NCBI RefSeq assembly: GCF_010668395.1 | Contig: NZ_WUEY01000021.1 | Span: 43,901 to 107,900, forward strand | DNA: 64,000 bases | From: Martinezella lusitana | GTDB lineage: Bacteria; Pseudomonadota; Alphaproteobacteria; Rhizobiales; Rhizobiaceae | Direction of reading: 5' to 3' | Position numbers and translations under genes: made by a program | Shown here: positions 18,054 to 26,778 of the stretch, in pieces | Layout of the letters: each line of letters starts with the position of its first letter | How positions within the stretch are numbered: position 1 is the stretch's first letter | Notes under the pieces: model-generated | The model's input: only the letters and a program-made list of their open reading frames with translations | The model's database searches: none | Told to the model about the DNA's origin: nothing

Positions 18054-18821
18054 ATGCGCTTGACCAGGAACGAAAAGACTCTGTCCCGACGAGCTTTCAT
18101 GCTCGGGTCTATCTCTGTGACGGCGGCGCTTGCGGGGTGTGCCACGACGGCCCCCGTTCCAACTCCGATTGCGGCTCCCGCCCGCTTGCCGCCGGTCGTT
18201 CCCGTCGCGTCCACCGCGGAGAGCGAAGCTGCGCCGAATGCCGAACTTGAGGCTCGCTATGCGTCGGCTGTCGATGGCGGTCACGTTCTTCCCGCCATAC
18301 CTTATCGAAAGATGGACCCGAAATACTACCGGCAGCGCGTGACGGACCCGACCGGCGAACCGCCCGGGACGGTGGTTGTCGATACCGCGTCACGATTTCT
18401 CTACGTCGTCGAACGCGGCGGTACAGCCATGCGATATGGCGTCGGCATCGGCCGCGACGGCTTTGCCTGGGAGGGCGAGGGGGTTATCCACTGGAGGCAG
18501 CATTGGCCGCGCTGGAAGCCGCCGAACGACATGATCGCCCGGAAACCGGAACTTGCGAAATATTCCGTGGCAAACGGCGGAATGGATCCGGGCGTCAAAA
18601 ACCCGTTGGGTGCGCGCGCCCTTTACATATTCCAGAACGGCAAGGACACGCTCTACCGCCTTCATGGCTCGCCGGAGTGGAATTCGATCGGCAAGGCAAC
18701 GTCGTCGGGCTGCGTTCGATTGGTCAATCAGGACGTCATCGATCTCTATGAACGCATTCCCTATCACGCGCGAATTGTCGTTCATCAAACCGCGCTTCAA
18801 GGCAAGGGAGTTTCTGCCTGA
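18054..18821 (+). CDS. L,D-transpeptidase (YkuD family), predicted lipoprotein
   Basis: Periplasmic peptidoglycan enzyme of 255 residues. The N-terminus has a twin-arginine-like SRRAFMLGS and a lipobox LAGC with the lipidated Cys at 29. A proline-rich linker follows, then the YkuD domain (about 105-245) with His204 (HGSPEWN) and catalytic Cys220 (SSGCVRL). Such enzymes make 3-3 cross-links or anchor outer-membrane proteins; rhizobia carry many paralogues. ATG 18054 has AGGATAGGA just upstream; earlier in-frame ATGs at 17976 and 18018 would add a basic stretch without function. Confidence 0.9.
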   Translation: MRLTRNEKTLSRRAFMLGSISVTAALAGCATTAPVPTPIAAPARLPPVVPVASTAESEAAPNAELEARYASAVDGGHVLPAIPYRKMDPKYYRQRVTDPTGEPPGTVVVDTASRFLYVVERGGTAMRYGVGIGRDGFAWEGEGVIHWRQHWPRWKPPNDMIARKPELAKYSVANGGMDPGVKNPLGARALYIFQNGKDTLYRLHGSPEWNSIGKATSSGCVRLVNQDVIDLYERIPYHARIVVHQTALQGKGVSA

Positions 18822-19010
18822 ACGGGCGGCTCCCTTGAAGATGGGAGCTGCCGTCTCCGCATGACGGGATGCCGACAACGAAATGGCGGCGTCATCCGGC
18901 CGGTAAGGAACATGGGCTATGGTGCCAGGCACCGGATCCGAAAGGCGTCAGCCCGTGCCGCGAGGCGGCAACGACAGCCCCGCGGCAGCAAACGATGCCG
19001 GCGCCGTGTC

Positions 19011-19039
19011 TTGACATATATGCGACTGGGTAGCATTTT
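19011..19039 (+). promoter_or_regulatory. Predicted promoter of parDE
   Basis: Consensus -35 TTGACA at 19011-19016, with a weak -10 (CATTTT) 17 bases further on. It lies 22 bases before the parD start, where the antitoxin would bind for autoregulation. Confidence 0.5.
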
Positions 19040-19060
19040 GTACCGGAAGGAGATAGTCTC

Positions 19061-19336
19061 GTGAGCGTCAAATCGTCGATATCCCTGACCGATCAGCAGG
19101 ATGCGTTCGCCCGTTCGCTTGTCGAGACGGGACGCTACTCCAGCTTGAGTTCGGTTCTCCAGCAAGGCCTGGAACTGCTTCGTCAGAAGACCGAGACCGA
19201 ATCCGCCGAGACGGAAGGACTTCGCACGCTTATCCAGCGCCGCGTCGATGGGCCGAAGGTCTCGGCAAAGGATATGGAAGAGCGGATCGAGAGCATGATC
19301 GAGCGAAAGCGGCGAGCTCTTCGTGTGGACCCTTGA
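19061..19336 (+). CDS. parD: ParD-type antitoxin
   Basis: Protein of 91 residues with an N-terminal ribbon-helix-helix (VKSSISLTDQQDAFARSLVETGRYSSLSSVLQQGLELL), the DNA-binding part, and a charged C-terminal tail that would wrap the toxin. The GTG start has a GGAAGGAG site. The stop lies inside the toxin gene (14-base overlap), which is typical for translationally coupled toxin-antitoxin pairs. Confidence 0.9.
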   Translation: MSVKSSISLTDQQDAFARSLVETGRYSSLSSVLQQGLELLRQKTETESAETEGLRTLIQRRVDGPKVSAKDMEERIESMIERKRRALRVDP

Positions 19337-19667
19337 ATATTCCAGCGCCGCGGACCGCGATTTCGAGCTGATCTTCGATCATCTGTTTGCGGCCTATATC
19401 GATCTGGGTGATCTGCCGGACGAAGCTCTGGAGCGTGCCGCAGAGCGTATTCGTGATCTTCGCCTCGCGATCCATCGACTGGTCGAGACACCGTATATCG
19501 GAACATTGCGGCCGGATATCCATCCGGGCATCCGCTTCTTGCGGCGCGACAAGGCTGCTGTCTGGTTTCTGCCGATCGAGGACCATCGGACGATCGTCGT
19601 CGCCGCAATTTTCTTCGGCGGTCAGGATCACATCAGGCGGATGCTGGCGCGTGCCCTTGCGGAATGA
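19323..19667 (+). CDS. parE: ParE/RelE-superfamily toxin
   Basis: Protein of 114 residues with the ParE fold pattern: LEYSSAADRDFELIFDHL, two helices, HRLVETPYIGTLRPDIHPGIRFL, and the C-terminal IVVAAIFFGGQDHIRRML. ParE proteins act on DNA gyrase, while RelE relatives cleave mRNA; the sequence favours ParE by its partner. The GTG start at 19323 lies within parD. No feature suggests inactivation. Confidence 0.88.
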   Translation: MWTLEYSSAADRDFELIFDHLFAAYIDLGDLPDEALERAAERIRDLRLAIHRLVETPYIGTLRPDIHPGIRFLRRDKAAVWFLPIEDHRTIVVAAIFFGGQDHIRRMLARALAE

Positions 19668-19817
19668 GAACGTCGTCGGCCGAAGCACGGGTCCGCTATC
19701 CGCAATCGTAGATACATCCCAAGGTGCGACTTCGCGGATCTGCGTGTAATGTAGCCGCAATCTTTGGCTGTCAGTGGGGGCAAAGGATGGCAGCGGCCAT
19801 CCTTTGGGGAGAAGTCA

Positions 19818-20492
19818 TTGCGAATCTTGCTTCTTGAGGATGAGCCCGAAATGGCCCGAGCGCTGCTCGAAGCGCTGAGGCGTCGCGATGTTCTCGCCGA
19901 TCATGTCCGTACGATTGCGGATGCGGACGCCATGGCCCGCGTCGGGACCTATGACGTCCTGGTGCTGGATCGCCGCCTGCCGGATGGCGAGGGGCTGGAT
20001 CTTGTTGCAGCGCTTCGCCAACGCAAGCATCCGGTGCCGATCCTCGTGCTGACCGCTCTTGGCGGTGTCGATCATCGCGTTGACGGGCTGGACAGCGGCG
20101 CCGACGACTATCTTGCCAAGCCCTTCGCAATCGAGGAGCTGCTAGCCCGCCTGCGAGCCCTGCAGCGAAGGGGACCTGCTGTTTCCGACAGATATCTGAG
20201 TTTCGGCAACCTCAGTGTCGATCCCCGAACCAACGAAGTTTCCATCGGCGGGGCGCTCGTCGAATTTCCGCGGCGTGAATATCTGGTGGTGGAGGCGTTG
20301 ATGCGCCGTCCGAACCGGATCGTCACGAGGCCGAACCTGATCGAAGCGGTTTATGCTCTCGAGGACGAGATCGGATCGAACGCCTTGGATGCGCACATCT
20401 CACGGATCCGAAAGAAGCTTCTGCTGACCGAGGCCTCGGTCGAGATCCGGTCGGTGCGAAACATCGGTTACCTCATCCGGGCGAAGGCATGA
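19818..20492 (+). CDS. OmpR-family response regulator
   Basis: Regulator of 224 residues from TTG 19818. The receiver domain has acidic Glu7/Asp8, phosphoacceptor Asp51 (LVLDRRLPDGEG), Thr79 and Lys101 (LAKPF). The C-terminal winged helix (about 128-222) includes LSVDPRTNEV and NALDAHISRIRKKL. A GGGGAG site precedes the TTG; an earlier TTG at 19764 would add 18 residues. It overlaps the histidine kinase start by four bases, so the pair is coupled. Closest in layout to PmrA/QseB/TctD-type regulators; the stimulus is unknown. Confidence 0.92.
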   Translation: MRILLLEDEPEMARALLEALRRRDVLADHVRTIADADAMARVGTYDVLVLDRRLPDGEGLDLVAALRQRKHPVPILVLTALGGVDHRVDGLDSGADDYLAKPFAIEELLARLRALQRRGPAVSDRYLSFGNLSVDPRTNEVSIGGALVEFPRREYLVVEALMRRPNRIVTRPNLIEAVYALEDEIGSNALDAHISRIRKKLLLTEASVEIRSVRNIGYLIRAKA

Positions 20493-21940
20493 ACCCGGAA
20501 CGCAGCCGATCGCTACGCTGGGGCCTGATAAAGCGCCTGATCGCATTGCAGGCCTTTCTTCTCGTCCTCTTCTTCATCCTCCTCGTCGGCTGGATCTGGA
20601 TCATCAATCCGGAGCTCGAAGACGCCAACGAAGAGGCCGTCCGTGTCGTTGCGCAGCAGATAACCAGGGATGACGACGGGCAGCTGCAGGTGGCGGAGAC
20701 GCAGGAGGTCGCCGAGCTGAAGCAGCGATATCCGGAGCTCTGGTTTACCGTCCGGGACCATAAGGGGATCCTCCTCCAATATGGAGAGATACCGTCGACC
20801 TCTCTCAACGAGAGCTTCCCCTGGACGGTGGATCGGGCGAGGCTGGAGGCGGGCAACGGGACGCATGCCACGGTCGAGAACCGGGAGACATCTGTCGGCA
20901 AGCTCCAGATCATCGCCGCCACCGAGCGCGGCTTCACCAATGATGGCTTGAATGTGTGGATCAATATCCGCGTCGAAGTTGCCAAAAGTGTCCATGGGGA
21001 AATCCAGTGGCTCAACGTATTGCCGGCTCTGGCATTCGTCATCTTCATCGGCGTCTTCCCGATACTGGCGCTCACGGGCGTGGCAACGCTGCTCGTGACT
21101 CCCCGTGCTGTCGGACGTTCACTGAGCGGGCTCGTCGAAACGGCGAGGCAAGCGCAGGCGATCGACTTCGATACCCGTTCCGCCCGCCTCGAGCGTTCGA
21201 AGGTGCCGACCGAGATCATTCCGTTGGTCGATGCGTTCAATCATGCCCTTTCCAAACTGGATGATGGATATAACAGGCACAATCGTTTCCTTGCCGATGC
21301 GGCGCACGAACTGCGAACGCCGATCGCGATTGCACGAACGCGGGCGGATCTTCTTCCCGAGGCCGAGGTCAGCCGGCAATTGCGGGACGATATCGACCGT
21401 CTCTCTCGCGTCGCGCATCAATTGCTGGAAATGCAGGCTATCGGCGCGGTGGAACTGCGCGCGGAAAGGAAGGATCTGAATGTGGTGGTCGAGGCCATCG
21501 CCGCCGATCTTGCTCCGATAGCCATGGATGCCGGCTATGACTTCGATTTTGAGCCGAGCCCGCAAGAAGCGGTCTTCGTAATCCAGACCTCGACGATCGA
21601 GATGGCGGTCGTCAACCTGATCCGCAACGCCATCGATCACGCCGGCGCGAAAGGTTCGATCGTCGTTCGGGTCGGCGCTGCCGGCACGATCGATGTTTGC
21701 GATCAGGGTCCCGGCATACCGCCATCGGAGCGTGATCGTGTCTTCGAGCCGTTTCGCCGCATCAACGCCAGCTCCTCCGGGGCGGGTCTGGGGCTGAACC
21801 TGGTCAAGAAGGCGGCGGAACTCCACGGTGGAAGAGTCTCGTTCCTGGATACCGGCCACGGCTTTTGCGTGCGGCTGCAGATCGGCTCCATACCACCGTC
21901 GGTCGTGGTGGCGGACATGGGCTGGCGGCAAAAGGGGTGA
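20489..21940 (+). CDS. Membrane sensor histidine kinase
   Basis: Partner kinase of 483 residues. Two membrane helices (about 13-39 and 177-203) enclose a periplasmic sensor domain of about 135 residues. A short linker follows, then the H box FLADAAHELRTPIA with His273, the N box (NLIRNAIDHA), the G1 box (DQGPGIP) and the G2 box (GAGLGLNLV). The ATG at 20489 overlaps the regulator stop. The sensor domain has no recognised motif, so the signal cannot be named. Confidence 0.92.
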   Translation: MNPERSRSLRWGLIKRLIALQAFLLVLFFILLVGWIWIINPELEDANEEAVRVVAQQITRDDDGQLQVAETQEVAELKQRYPELWFTVRDHKGILLQYGEIPSTSLNESFPWTVDRARLEAGNGTHATVENRETSVGKLQIIAATERGFTNDGLNVWINIRVEVAKSVHGEIQWLNVLPALAFVIFIGVFPILALTGVATLLVTPRAVGRSLSGLVETARQAQAIDFDTRSARLERSKVPTEIIPLVDAFNHALSKLDDGYNRHNRFLADAAHELRTPIAIARTRADLLPEAEVSRQLRDDIDRLSRVAHQLLEMQAIGAVELRAERKDLNVVVEAIAADLAPIAMDAGYDFDFEPSPQEAVFVIQTSTIEMAVVNLIRNAIDHAGAKGSIVVRVGAAGTIDVCDQGPGIPPSERDRVFEPFRRINASSSGAGLGLNLVKKAAELHGGRVSFLDTGHGFCVRLQIGSIPPSVVVADMGWRQKG

Positions 21941-22439
21941 GGGCGTCGCCGAACGGCGGGCGGGCGCATTTCATCAAGGCCGTCGGCACGGTCCTCTCGC
22001 TGGCTATTGCCACACAAAATCCTGAAAGTGTTTTTCTTTTCCCGGCGGTCTGAAGCCGGATATTTGATTTTCTGAAGTCGAGTTCCCTGCTAGTTTCGGG
22101 CGCGAGACACCAACGGGATGGGGCATGTTGAAAATTTTGCTGTCGGCTTGGCTTTCCCTGGCAGCTGTCTGCACTCCCCTCTCTGCTTTTGGCGATACCA
22201 TGGATTTTCGACTGCACAAGGCGGTTGCCGGGCGGATGCCGATGGCAATCACTGCAGATGTCTATCGTGGCGGCGGGATGCGGCTGCATTGCGCCGGTCG
22301 CCTCGGCTATGATGACATCGTGAGGCTCCGGGAGGAAACAGGGGCGACCTAACGCGGCATTCCGATTTCAACGCTGTCCAACTATCGGGGAGGCAAATGT
22401 TTTGGCCTCTCGAATCTACGAGAATGAAGGGTCCAGACA
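21941..22439. other. Region between kinase gene and ureidoglycine aminohydrolase gene
   Basis: Holds one small possible gene (22125-22352). The rest shows no conserved feature. Sequence around 22011-22100 is AT-rich relative to its neighbours and probably contains the promoter for the small frame. Confidence 0.4.
22125..22352 (+). CDS. Small secreted protein of unknown function (possibly a fragment)
   Basis: A 75-codon frame with a convincing Sec signal peptide at residues 1-23 (MLKILLSAWLSLAAVCTPLSAFG) and a GGATGGGG site just before the ATG. The mature part has only about 50 residues and no recognised motif. The end (RLGYDDIVRLREET) breaks off where a longer periplasmic domain might continue, so this may be the 5' remnant of a truncated gene. 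Confidence 0.4.
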   Translation: MLKILLSAWLSLAAVCTPLSAFGDTMDFRLHKAVAGRMPMAITADVYRGGGMRLHCAGRLGYDDIVRLREETGAT

Positions 22440-23276
22440 ATGCAAAGAAACTATTACTCCTCCCTTGGCGGCCATTCGCCGCAAAGCGATCTGCTGACGG
22501 GGCGGGCCGTATTCACCGAGGCCTATGCCGTTATCCCGAAAGGGGTCATGCAGGACATCGTCACCAGCTTTCTGCCCTTCTGGAACGATACGCGCTGCTG
22601 GATTATCGCCAGACCACTCTCCGGCTTTGCGGAGACTTTTTCGCAATACATCATGGAAGTGGCGCCCGGCGGTGGCAGCGACAGGCCTGAGCAGGACGCG
22701 GAAGCCGAAGGAGTCCTCTTTGTCGTCGATGGCGAGATCGAGTTGACGCTGCCCTCCGGCAAGCATGTTCTGCAGCCGGGCGGCTATGCCTTCCTGCCGC
22801 CGGGCTTGAAATGGTCGCTGCACAACCGTAGCGGCGCTCATGCCCGTTTCCACTGGATCCGCAAGGCTTACGAGGCTGTCGACGGACTGGACCATCCGCA
22901 GCCGCTGATCCTCAACGAGAAGGATATCACGCCCGCAGCCATGCCGGGCACGGAAGGGCGCTGGGCGACCACCCGCTTCGTCGATCCATCCGACCTTCGC
23001 CATGACATGCATGTAACGATCGTCACCCTGCAGCCAGGCGCCGTCATTCCTTTTGCGGAAACGCATGTCATGGAACACGGGCTCTATGTGCTGGAAGGCA
23101 AGGCCGTCTATCGCCTCAACCAGGACTGGGTGGAAGTGGAGGCCGGAGACTTCATGTGGCTGCGCGCCTTCTGCCCGCAGGCCTGCTATGCCGGAGGCCC
23201 TGGCCCCTTCCGCTACCTGCTCTACAAGGATGTCAACCGCCACATGGCGCTTCGTCCTTTCGGATCGCGCCATTAA
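22440..23276 (+). CDS. allE: (S)-ureidoglycine aminohydrolase (bicupin)
   Basis: Manganese-dependent cupin enzyme of 278 residues that releases ammonia from (S)-ureidoglycine in allantoin/purine breakdown. Both cupin barrels are visible: LFVVDGEIELTLPSGKHVLQPGGYAFLPPG in the first, and the metal-binding ETHVMEHGLYVLEGKAVYRLNQDWVEVEAGDF in the second. The N-terminal Y-x(6)-H-x-P-x-S-D-LLTGRAVFTEAYAVIPKG is characteristic of AllE. No other ureide gene is adjacent, so its pathway partners must be elsewhere. It ends at a strong terminator. Confidence 0.88.
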   Translation: MQRNYYSSLGGHSPQSDLLTGRAVFTEAYAVIPKGVMQDIVTSFLPFWNDTRCWIIARPLSGFAETFSQYIMEVAPGGGSDRPEQDAEAEGVLFVVDGEIELTLPSGKHVLQPGGYAFLPPGLKWSLHNRSGAHARFHWIRKAYEAVDGLDHPQPLILNEKDITPAAMPGTEGRWATTRFVDPSDLRHDMHVTIVTLQPGAVIPFAETHVMEHGLYVLEGKAVYRLNQDWVEVEAGDFMWLRAFCPQACYAGGPGPFRYLLYKDVNRHMALRPFGSRH

Positions 23277-23293
23277 GCCAGCCGATATCGACT

Positions 23294-23328
23294 GGATCCG
23301 GCGTCCCTTGCGCCGGATCCCGCTTTTT
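23294..23328 (+). terminator. Rho-independent terminator of the aminohydrolase gene
   Basis: Perfect 10-bp stem GGATCCGGCG/CGCCGGATCC with a 7-base loop, followed by CGCTTTTT. Confidence 0.88.
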
Positions 23329-23374
23329 CGATCGCGCGGCCGGCTGGGTGATTGGCGAAGCCAGACTCATCGTT

Positions 23375-23402
23375 CAGACAGCCCCTATTGGGTGGCTGTC
23401 TG
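23375..23402 (-). terminator. Hairpin after the TadG-like gene
   Basis: Perfect 9-bp arms CAGACAGCC/GGCTGTCTG lie 13 bases past the stop of the minus-strand gene. There is no T tract on that strand, so termination is inferred from position. Confidence 0.5.
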
Positions 23403-23414
23403 ATAGTCGTTGCA

Positions 23415-24371
23415 TCAGTTCGTAAGGCGCACCGCATCGCCGTCGGACGACGAGCACTGCGACGAGATCGTGTAGAAGAAGTCCTGCCGATCCCAACCGC
23501 CGCCATCTTCCCAGGCATGCTTCTGCGCGGCCTGGCAGCCGAAATAATTCTCGATAGGCAATGTCACGCCCTTTGGAAGTTCGCTGCCGTCGACGAATAG
23601 ATAGTTGGAGGTATTCGGGTCGTCCGTTCGCAAGGTCAGGTCGTACTTCGTGCTGGCCGAGTTCTTGCTGCTGCAGGTGACGGTGTTGTTGCTCGATACC
23701 GATGCGGCCTTTCCGAGCGGGCAGCCGTCGTCCTTGACATCCATCTGCAGTACCAGCTTGGTATATTGGCCAAGGGTAATCGGCCCGGTGGGCACGGCTG
23801 TCATCGTTCCCTGACCGTCATTGTTGTGCGTCGTCGGCTGATAGGTGACTGTGCCGACGACCGTTTCGGTCGTCGCATTGGGCCGGACGACGCGGATGGT
23901 GATCACCTTGTAATACCAACCTTGCGCCTGGGTAGGCGTGAGCGTCACGACATCGGGTTTTGCCGGTGCCGTCGCCTGGGAATTCACGCCGATGTTGATG
24001 CTGTTGATATTGGCGATGCGCATCAGGCTCGTCGGAACGGCACCGGTCAAGTTGACCGAAAGAACCCGCCCGCTCGCCGTGATGGTATAGCTGAGGTTGG
24101 CGGGCGTCGTGTCGGCGTAGGCCGTGATGAAACGGGTCGCCTCGGCCTGCGCCGTGGCAAGATTGGTGCCGTCGAAAACCTTTCCGCCCGCCAGCGCCGC
24201 ACCGTCGGCGATTTCCTGCAGATTGGCCCGCTGATGTGTCGCCGACGAGTAGTCGACGGCCATCCCCGCTACGGCAACCAGAGGAACGGCGATCAGCGCC
24301 GTCATCGTCGCGAAATTGCCGCCGCGGTCGCCTGCCAGGCGGCGCATATGCCGGAGAAAATCGATAGCCAT
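23415..24371 (-). CDS. TadE/TadG-family pilus-assembly-like protein
   Basis: Protein of 318 residues with one N-terminal membrane helix (about 20-41: NFATMTALIAVPLVAVAGMAVDY) that matches the TadE/G N-terminal domain, followed by the usual QRANLQEIADGAALAGGKVF. The remainder is a threonine-rich extracytoplasmic region of low complexity with six cysteines in its last third. TadG proteins help assemble Flp pili, but no other tad gene is present and the protein is shorter than typical TadG. ATG 24371 is chosen; the TTG at 24383 is an alternative. Confidence 0.75.
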   Translation of the reverse strand: MAIDFLRHMRRLAGDRGGNFATMTALIAVPLVAVAGMAVDYSSATHQRANLQEIADGAALAGGKVFDGTNLATAQAEATRFITAYADTTPANLSYTITASGRVLSVNLTGAVPTSLMRIANINSINIGVNSQATAPAKPDVVTLTPTQAQGWYYKVITIRVVRPNATTETVVGTVTYQPTTHNNDGQGTMTAVPTGPITLGQYTKLVLQMDVKDDGCPLGKAASVSSNNTVTCSSKNSASTKYDLTLRTDDPNTSNYLFVDGSELPKGVTLPIENYFGCQAAQKHAWEDGGGWDRQDFFYTISSQCSSSDGDAVRLTN

Positions 24372-24589
24372 TATCTCAACCAAAAAAGATTTAAACTTTG
24401 GTCGGACAATGCGCAGAAATTATAAAGGCATGGTTTAAAACGTGGATTAATTTCTATCGAATGAGCTTTTATGCAAGCTGAACTGGTTGCAATACTTTAG
24501 TTATTCTACTTTCTGTACGGATAAAATTACCTAAAGTAGATATTTTTAGATAAACAACCAAAGATAGTCTTTGCTGGCGGCGCATTTTA

Positions 24590-26362
24590 TCAGTTCTGAC
24601 TGGCTGATTTTTGCTCATCATCGCCAGTTGGCAGTCCCAACTCAATCAGCGTCTGGCTAATTTTCCGTCGTGCTTCGATAAAGACCGGACTGGTATTGCG
24701 AGAGGGGAGGGAGATGTTGGCGGTTGTCGAACCTGGGCGCAACTCCAGGCCCTTGGCAAGAGCTTGCTTGGCCTCGTCCGGTTGACCCGATCGCTGATAA
24801 GCGACCGCCAGGAGCATGTGGGCGCGTCCGGTTCCCGGTGTGATCGCGATGGAGCGTCGCAGCCACCTGACGGCGTCCTCATTGCGGTTTAACAGCACAT
24901 CGGCCCATCCGGCTCCCAACAGCCAGGTCCAGCGTGAAACGTCGGGAGTATCGAAGCGGTCGGCTTGTTCGAATGTCGCAAGGGCATCCTCGAAACGCCC
25001 CAATTGAATCTGCGTAAGGCCGAGATGGAACAACGCCGTGCCATCCCACGGATTGAAGCTCAGTGCCCTCGCACACGCGACGAGACTCTCCGAAAACTGG
25101 TTGGTTACGGTCAGAAAGCGGCAATAGACCCCAAGCACCGGGCTGGCGGTTGGCCTGCTGCGCAGGGCACGCTCAAGCAGGGATCTTGCCTCGCTTTCTG
25201 CTGCCTTGCCCTCGGCAGGACTGTACCAGGCGAGCTGAATCCCGCGCAGATGCAGTGCCGCAAGCGCGATCTGGAGATCGACATTGTCCGGTTGATCGGC
25301 CAGATACTTTTCGAGGATAGTTCGCGCCGTCGCGAAACGCTCCTTCGTCGTCTGATTAATCGATGCGGTTGCCTGTTGTATTGCGATGTCGGCGGCGCCT
25401 GCCTGCGGTTGGCTCTCGGCCTCCCCGAATTTGTTCAGGCGGATTGCGAGCTCATAGCCGGCGCCGGCGGCGAGCCGGGATGCGAGACGCTGCTGGTCCG
25501 GTTCGCCGGCATCCAGGGTTACTTCGGCAACGGATTCAATTTCGCGGCTGGTTACATTGATGAGGCGTGTCTGGAAAATCCAGGATTGCGGCCCCCTCTG
25601 CAGTTCCCCCTGAAGGAGGAGGCCCGCACCATGGGCTCGCGCCGGGATCGTTTCTGTGGTGGTCACCGGCCCCTGTTCCTTGGACGCTATCAAGCGGATG
25701 CCGTCGATCTTGGCAAGGCCGTTGATCATCTCCGCCGCGACAGCCTGCGCGAGCGCGGTGCTTTGGGGATCGGTGGCACTATCGACAATCGGCAGGACTT
25801 CGATGACCGGTTTGCTTGAGCCGAACACATCGCCGCCTCTGAACGAAAAGATCGCAAGACTGAATGCGACGGCCACACACAGCACGGCGAATGCCCAGAA
25901 AGCCAATGCCTTGCGTGAGCCGGGCCGGCGCTCCGGTGCGACGAAATCGGCCATCGGCTGCGCGCCCGATACCGGTATATTGCCCGCTCCGGACCGGAGA
26001 TCCGAGCCTTCCTCTTTGACGGATACCTCGGCAGTGAAGAGATAACCGCGGCCGGACACAAGCTTGATCATGTGTCGTTCCGAGTCGTTCAATGCCGCGC
26101 GTATTTCCCGGATGCATTGAAACAGGCTGTCTTCCCCGACGTGTATCGCGGGCCAGACTGCTTCCATCAGCTCCTGCTTGCCGACGGCGCGCCGATTATT
26201 CGTGACGAGGAATGTCAGCAGTTCAAAAGCCTTGGGGCGCAGCCGGATCACGGAGCCGTCAGGCCCATGAAGCTCGGCACGATCTGGATCAAGAACGAAC
26301 CCAGCGAAACAAAACACCTGCTCCCAACGATCCTCAACCGCAGCATTTAAAATATGGTGCAA
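24590..26362 (-). CDS. CadC-like membrane-anchored transcriptional regulator with TPR region
   Basis: Protein of about 590 residues. An OmpR-type winged helix (about 17-112: IRLRPKAFELLTFLV, VGEDSLFQCIREIRAAL, KLVSGRGYLFTAEV) is followed by a linker, one membrane helix at about 151-173, and a long extracytoplasmic part with tetratricopeptide-like repeats (GTALFHLGLTQIQLGRFEDALATFEQ, TGRAHMLLAVAYQRSGQPDEAKQAL). This is the layout of one-component regulators such as CadC/ToxR, with the TPR version common in rhizobia. The apparent start is a TTG at 26362 in AT-rich sequence; a GTG 16 codons later is possible. Target genes are not evident. Confidence 0.85.
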   Translation of the reverse strand: MHHILNAAVEDRWEQVFCFAGFVLDPDRAELHGPDGSVIRLRPKAFELLTFLVTNNRRAVGKQELMEAVWPAIHVGEDSLFQCIREIRAALNDSERHMIKLVSGRGYLFTAEVSVKEEGSDLRSGAGNIPVSGAQPMADFVAPERRPGSRKALAFWAFAVLCVAVAFSLAIFSFRGGDVFGSSKPVIEVLPIVDSATDPQSTALAQAVAAEMINGLAKIDGIRLIASKEQGPVTTTETIPARAHGAGLLLQGELQRGPQSWIFQTRLINVTSREIESVAEVTLDAGEPDQQRLASRLAAGAGYELAIRLNKFGEAESQPQAGAADIAIQQATASINQTTKERFATARTILEKYLADQPDNVDLQIALAALHLRGIQLAWYSPAEGKAAESEARSLLERALRSRPTASPVLGVYCRFLTVTNQFSESLVACARALSFNPWDGTALFHLGLTQIQLGRFEDALATFEQADRFDTPDVSRWTWLLGAGWADVLLNRNEDAVRWLRRSIAITPGTGRAHMLLAVAYQRSGQPDEAKQALAKGLELRPGSTTANISLPSRNTSPVFIEARRKISQTLIELGLPTGDDEQKSASQN

Positions 26363-26470
26363 TATAAAGAGAGCTCAGTTCGACAGTCAACGTACCCATG
26401 CCTGTATCCGGGAAAACAATCGGGACCTGTATATGCAGGCCGACCATGTCCGGAGGAGGCGGCTAAGTAT

Positions 26471-26491
26471 CGATTTTTTCGGCAAAAATCG
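26471..26491. promoter_or_regulatory. Inverted repeat
   Basis: CGATTTTT and AAAAATCG (8 bp) around a TCGGC loop. It could be an operator for the divergent regulator genes; as a terminator it has no gene ending near it. Confidence 0.35.
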
Positions 26492-26495
26492 CGGT

Positions 26496-26525
26496 TATCA
26501 GAAAAATATCAGAAAATATCAGAAC
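26496..26525. repeat. Three tandem TATCAGAAAA-type repeats
   Basis: TATCAGAAAAA, TATCAGAAAA and TATCAGAAC occur head to tail with a period of 10-11 bases, about one helical turn, which would phase the A tracts on one face of the DNA. Confidence 0.5.
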
Positions 26526-26778
26526 TTTGCCGGAGCCCTCTCAGGACTTGGCCCGACGGGTCCGACTATTGTTTGAGCAGTTGCAACTAGTAAGAGTTTA
26601 CAGCGATTGCTCGCGAATTGAGGGTGTATGCTCGGTATCGTGGAGAAAAAGTCTAGGGTATTCTTTCGGTTACATGATGCTTCCCGGGATTGGATGTTTC
26701 GAGCATTCATGATTGTCCCTGAACGGCATAGCGGCACCTTGCACGTCAACCAGTCGACAATCTTGAAAGAGCTTCCCC

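Larger units (their letters stand above)
26363..26778. other. Intergenic region with repeats upstream of two divergent genes
   Basis: About 415 bases that are AT-richer than the surroundings. They contain an 8-bp hairpin and three tandem short repeats, listed separately. No frame here has coding character. Confidence 0.5.

Noticed and set aside
26496..26525. Short tandem repeats as a CRISPR array
   Set aside because: The repeats are 10-11 bases with no spacers and no cas genes are present.
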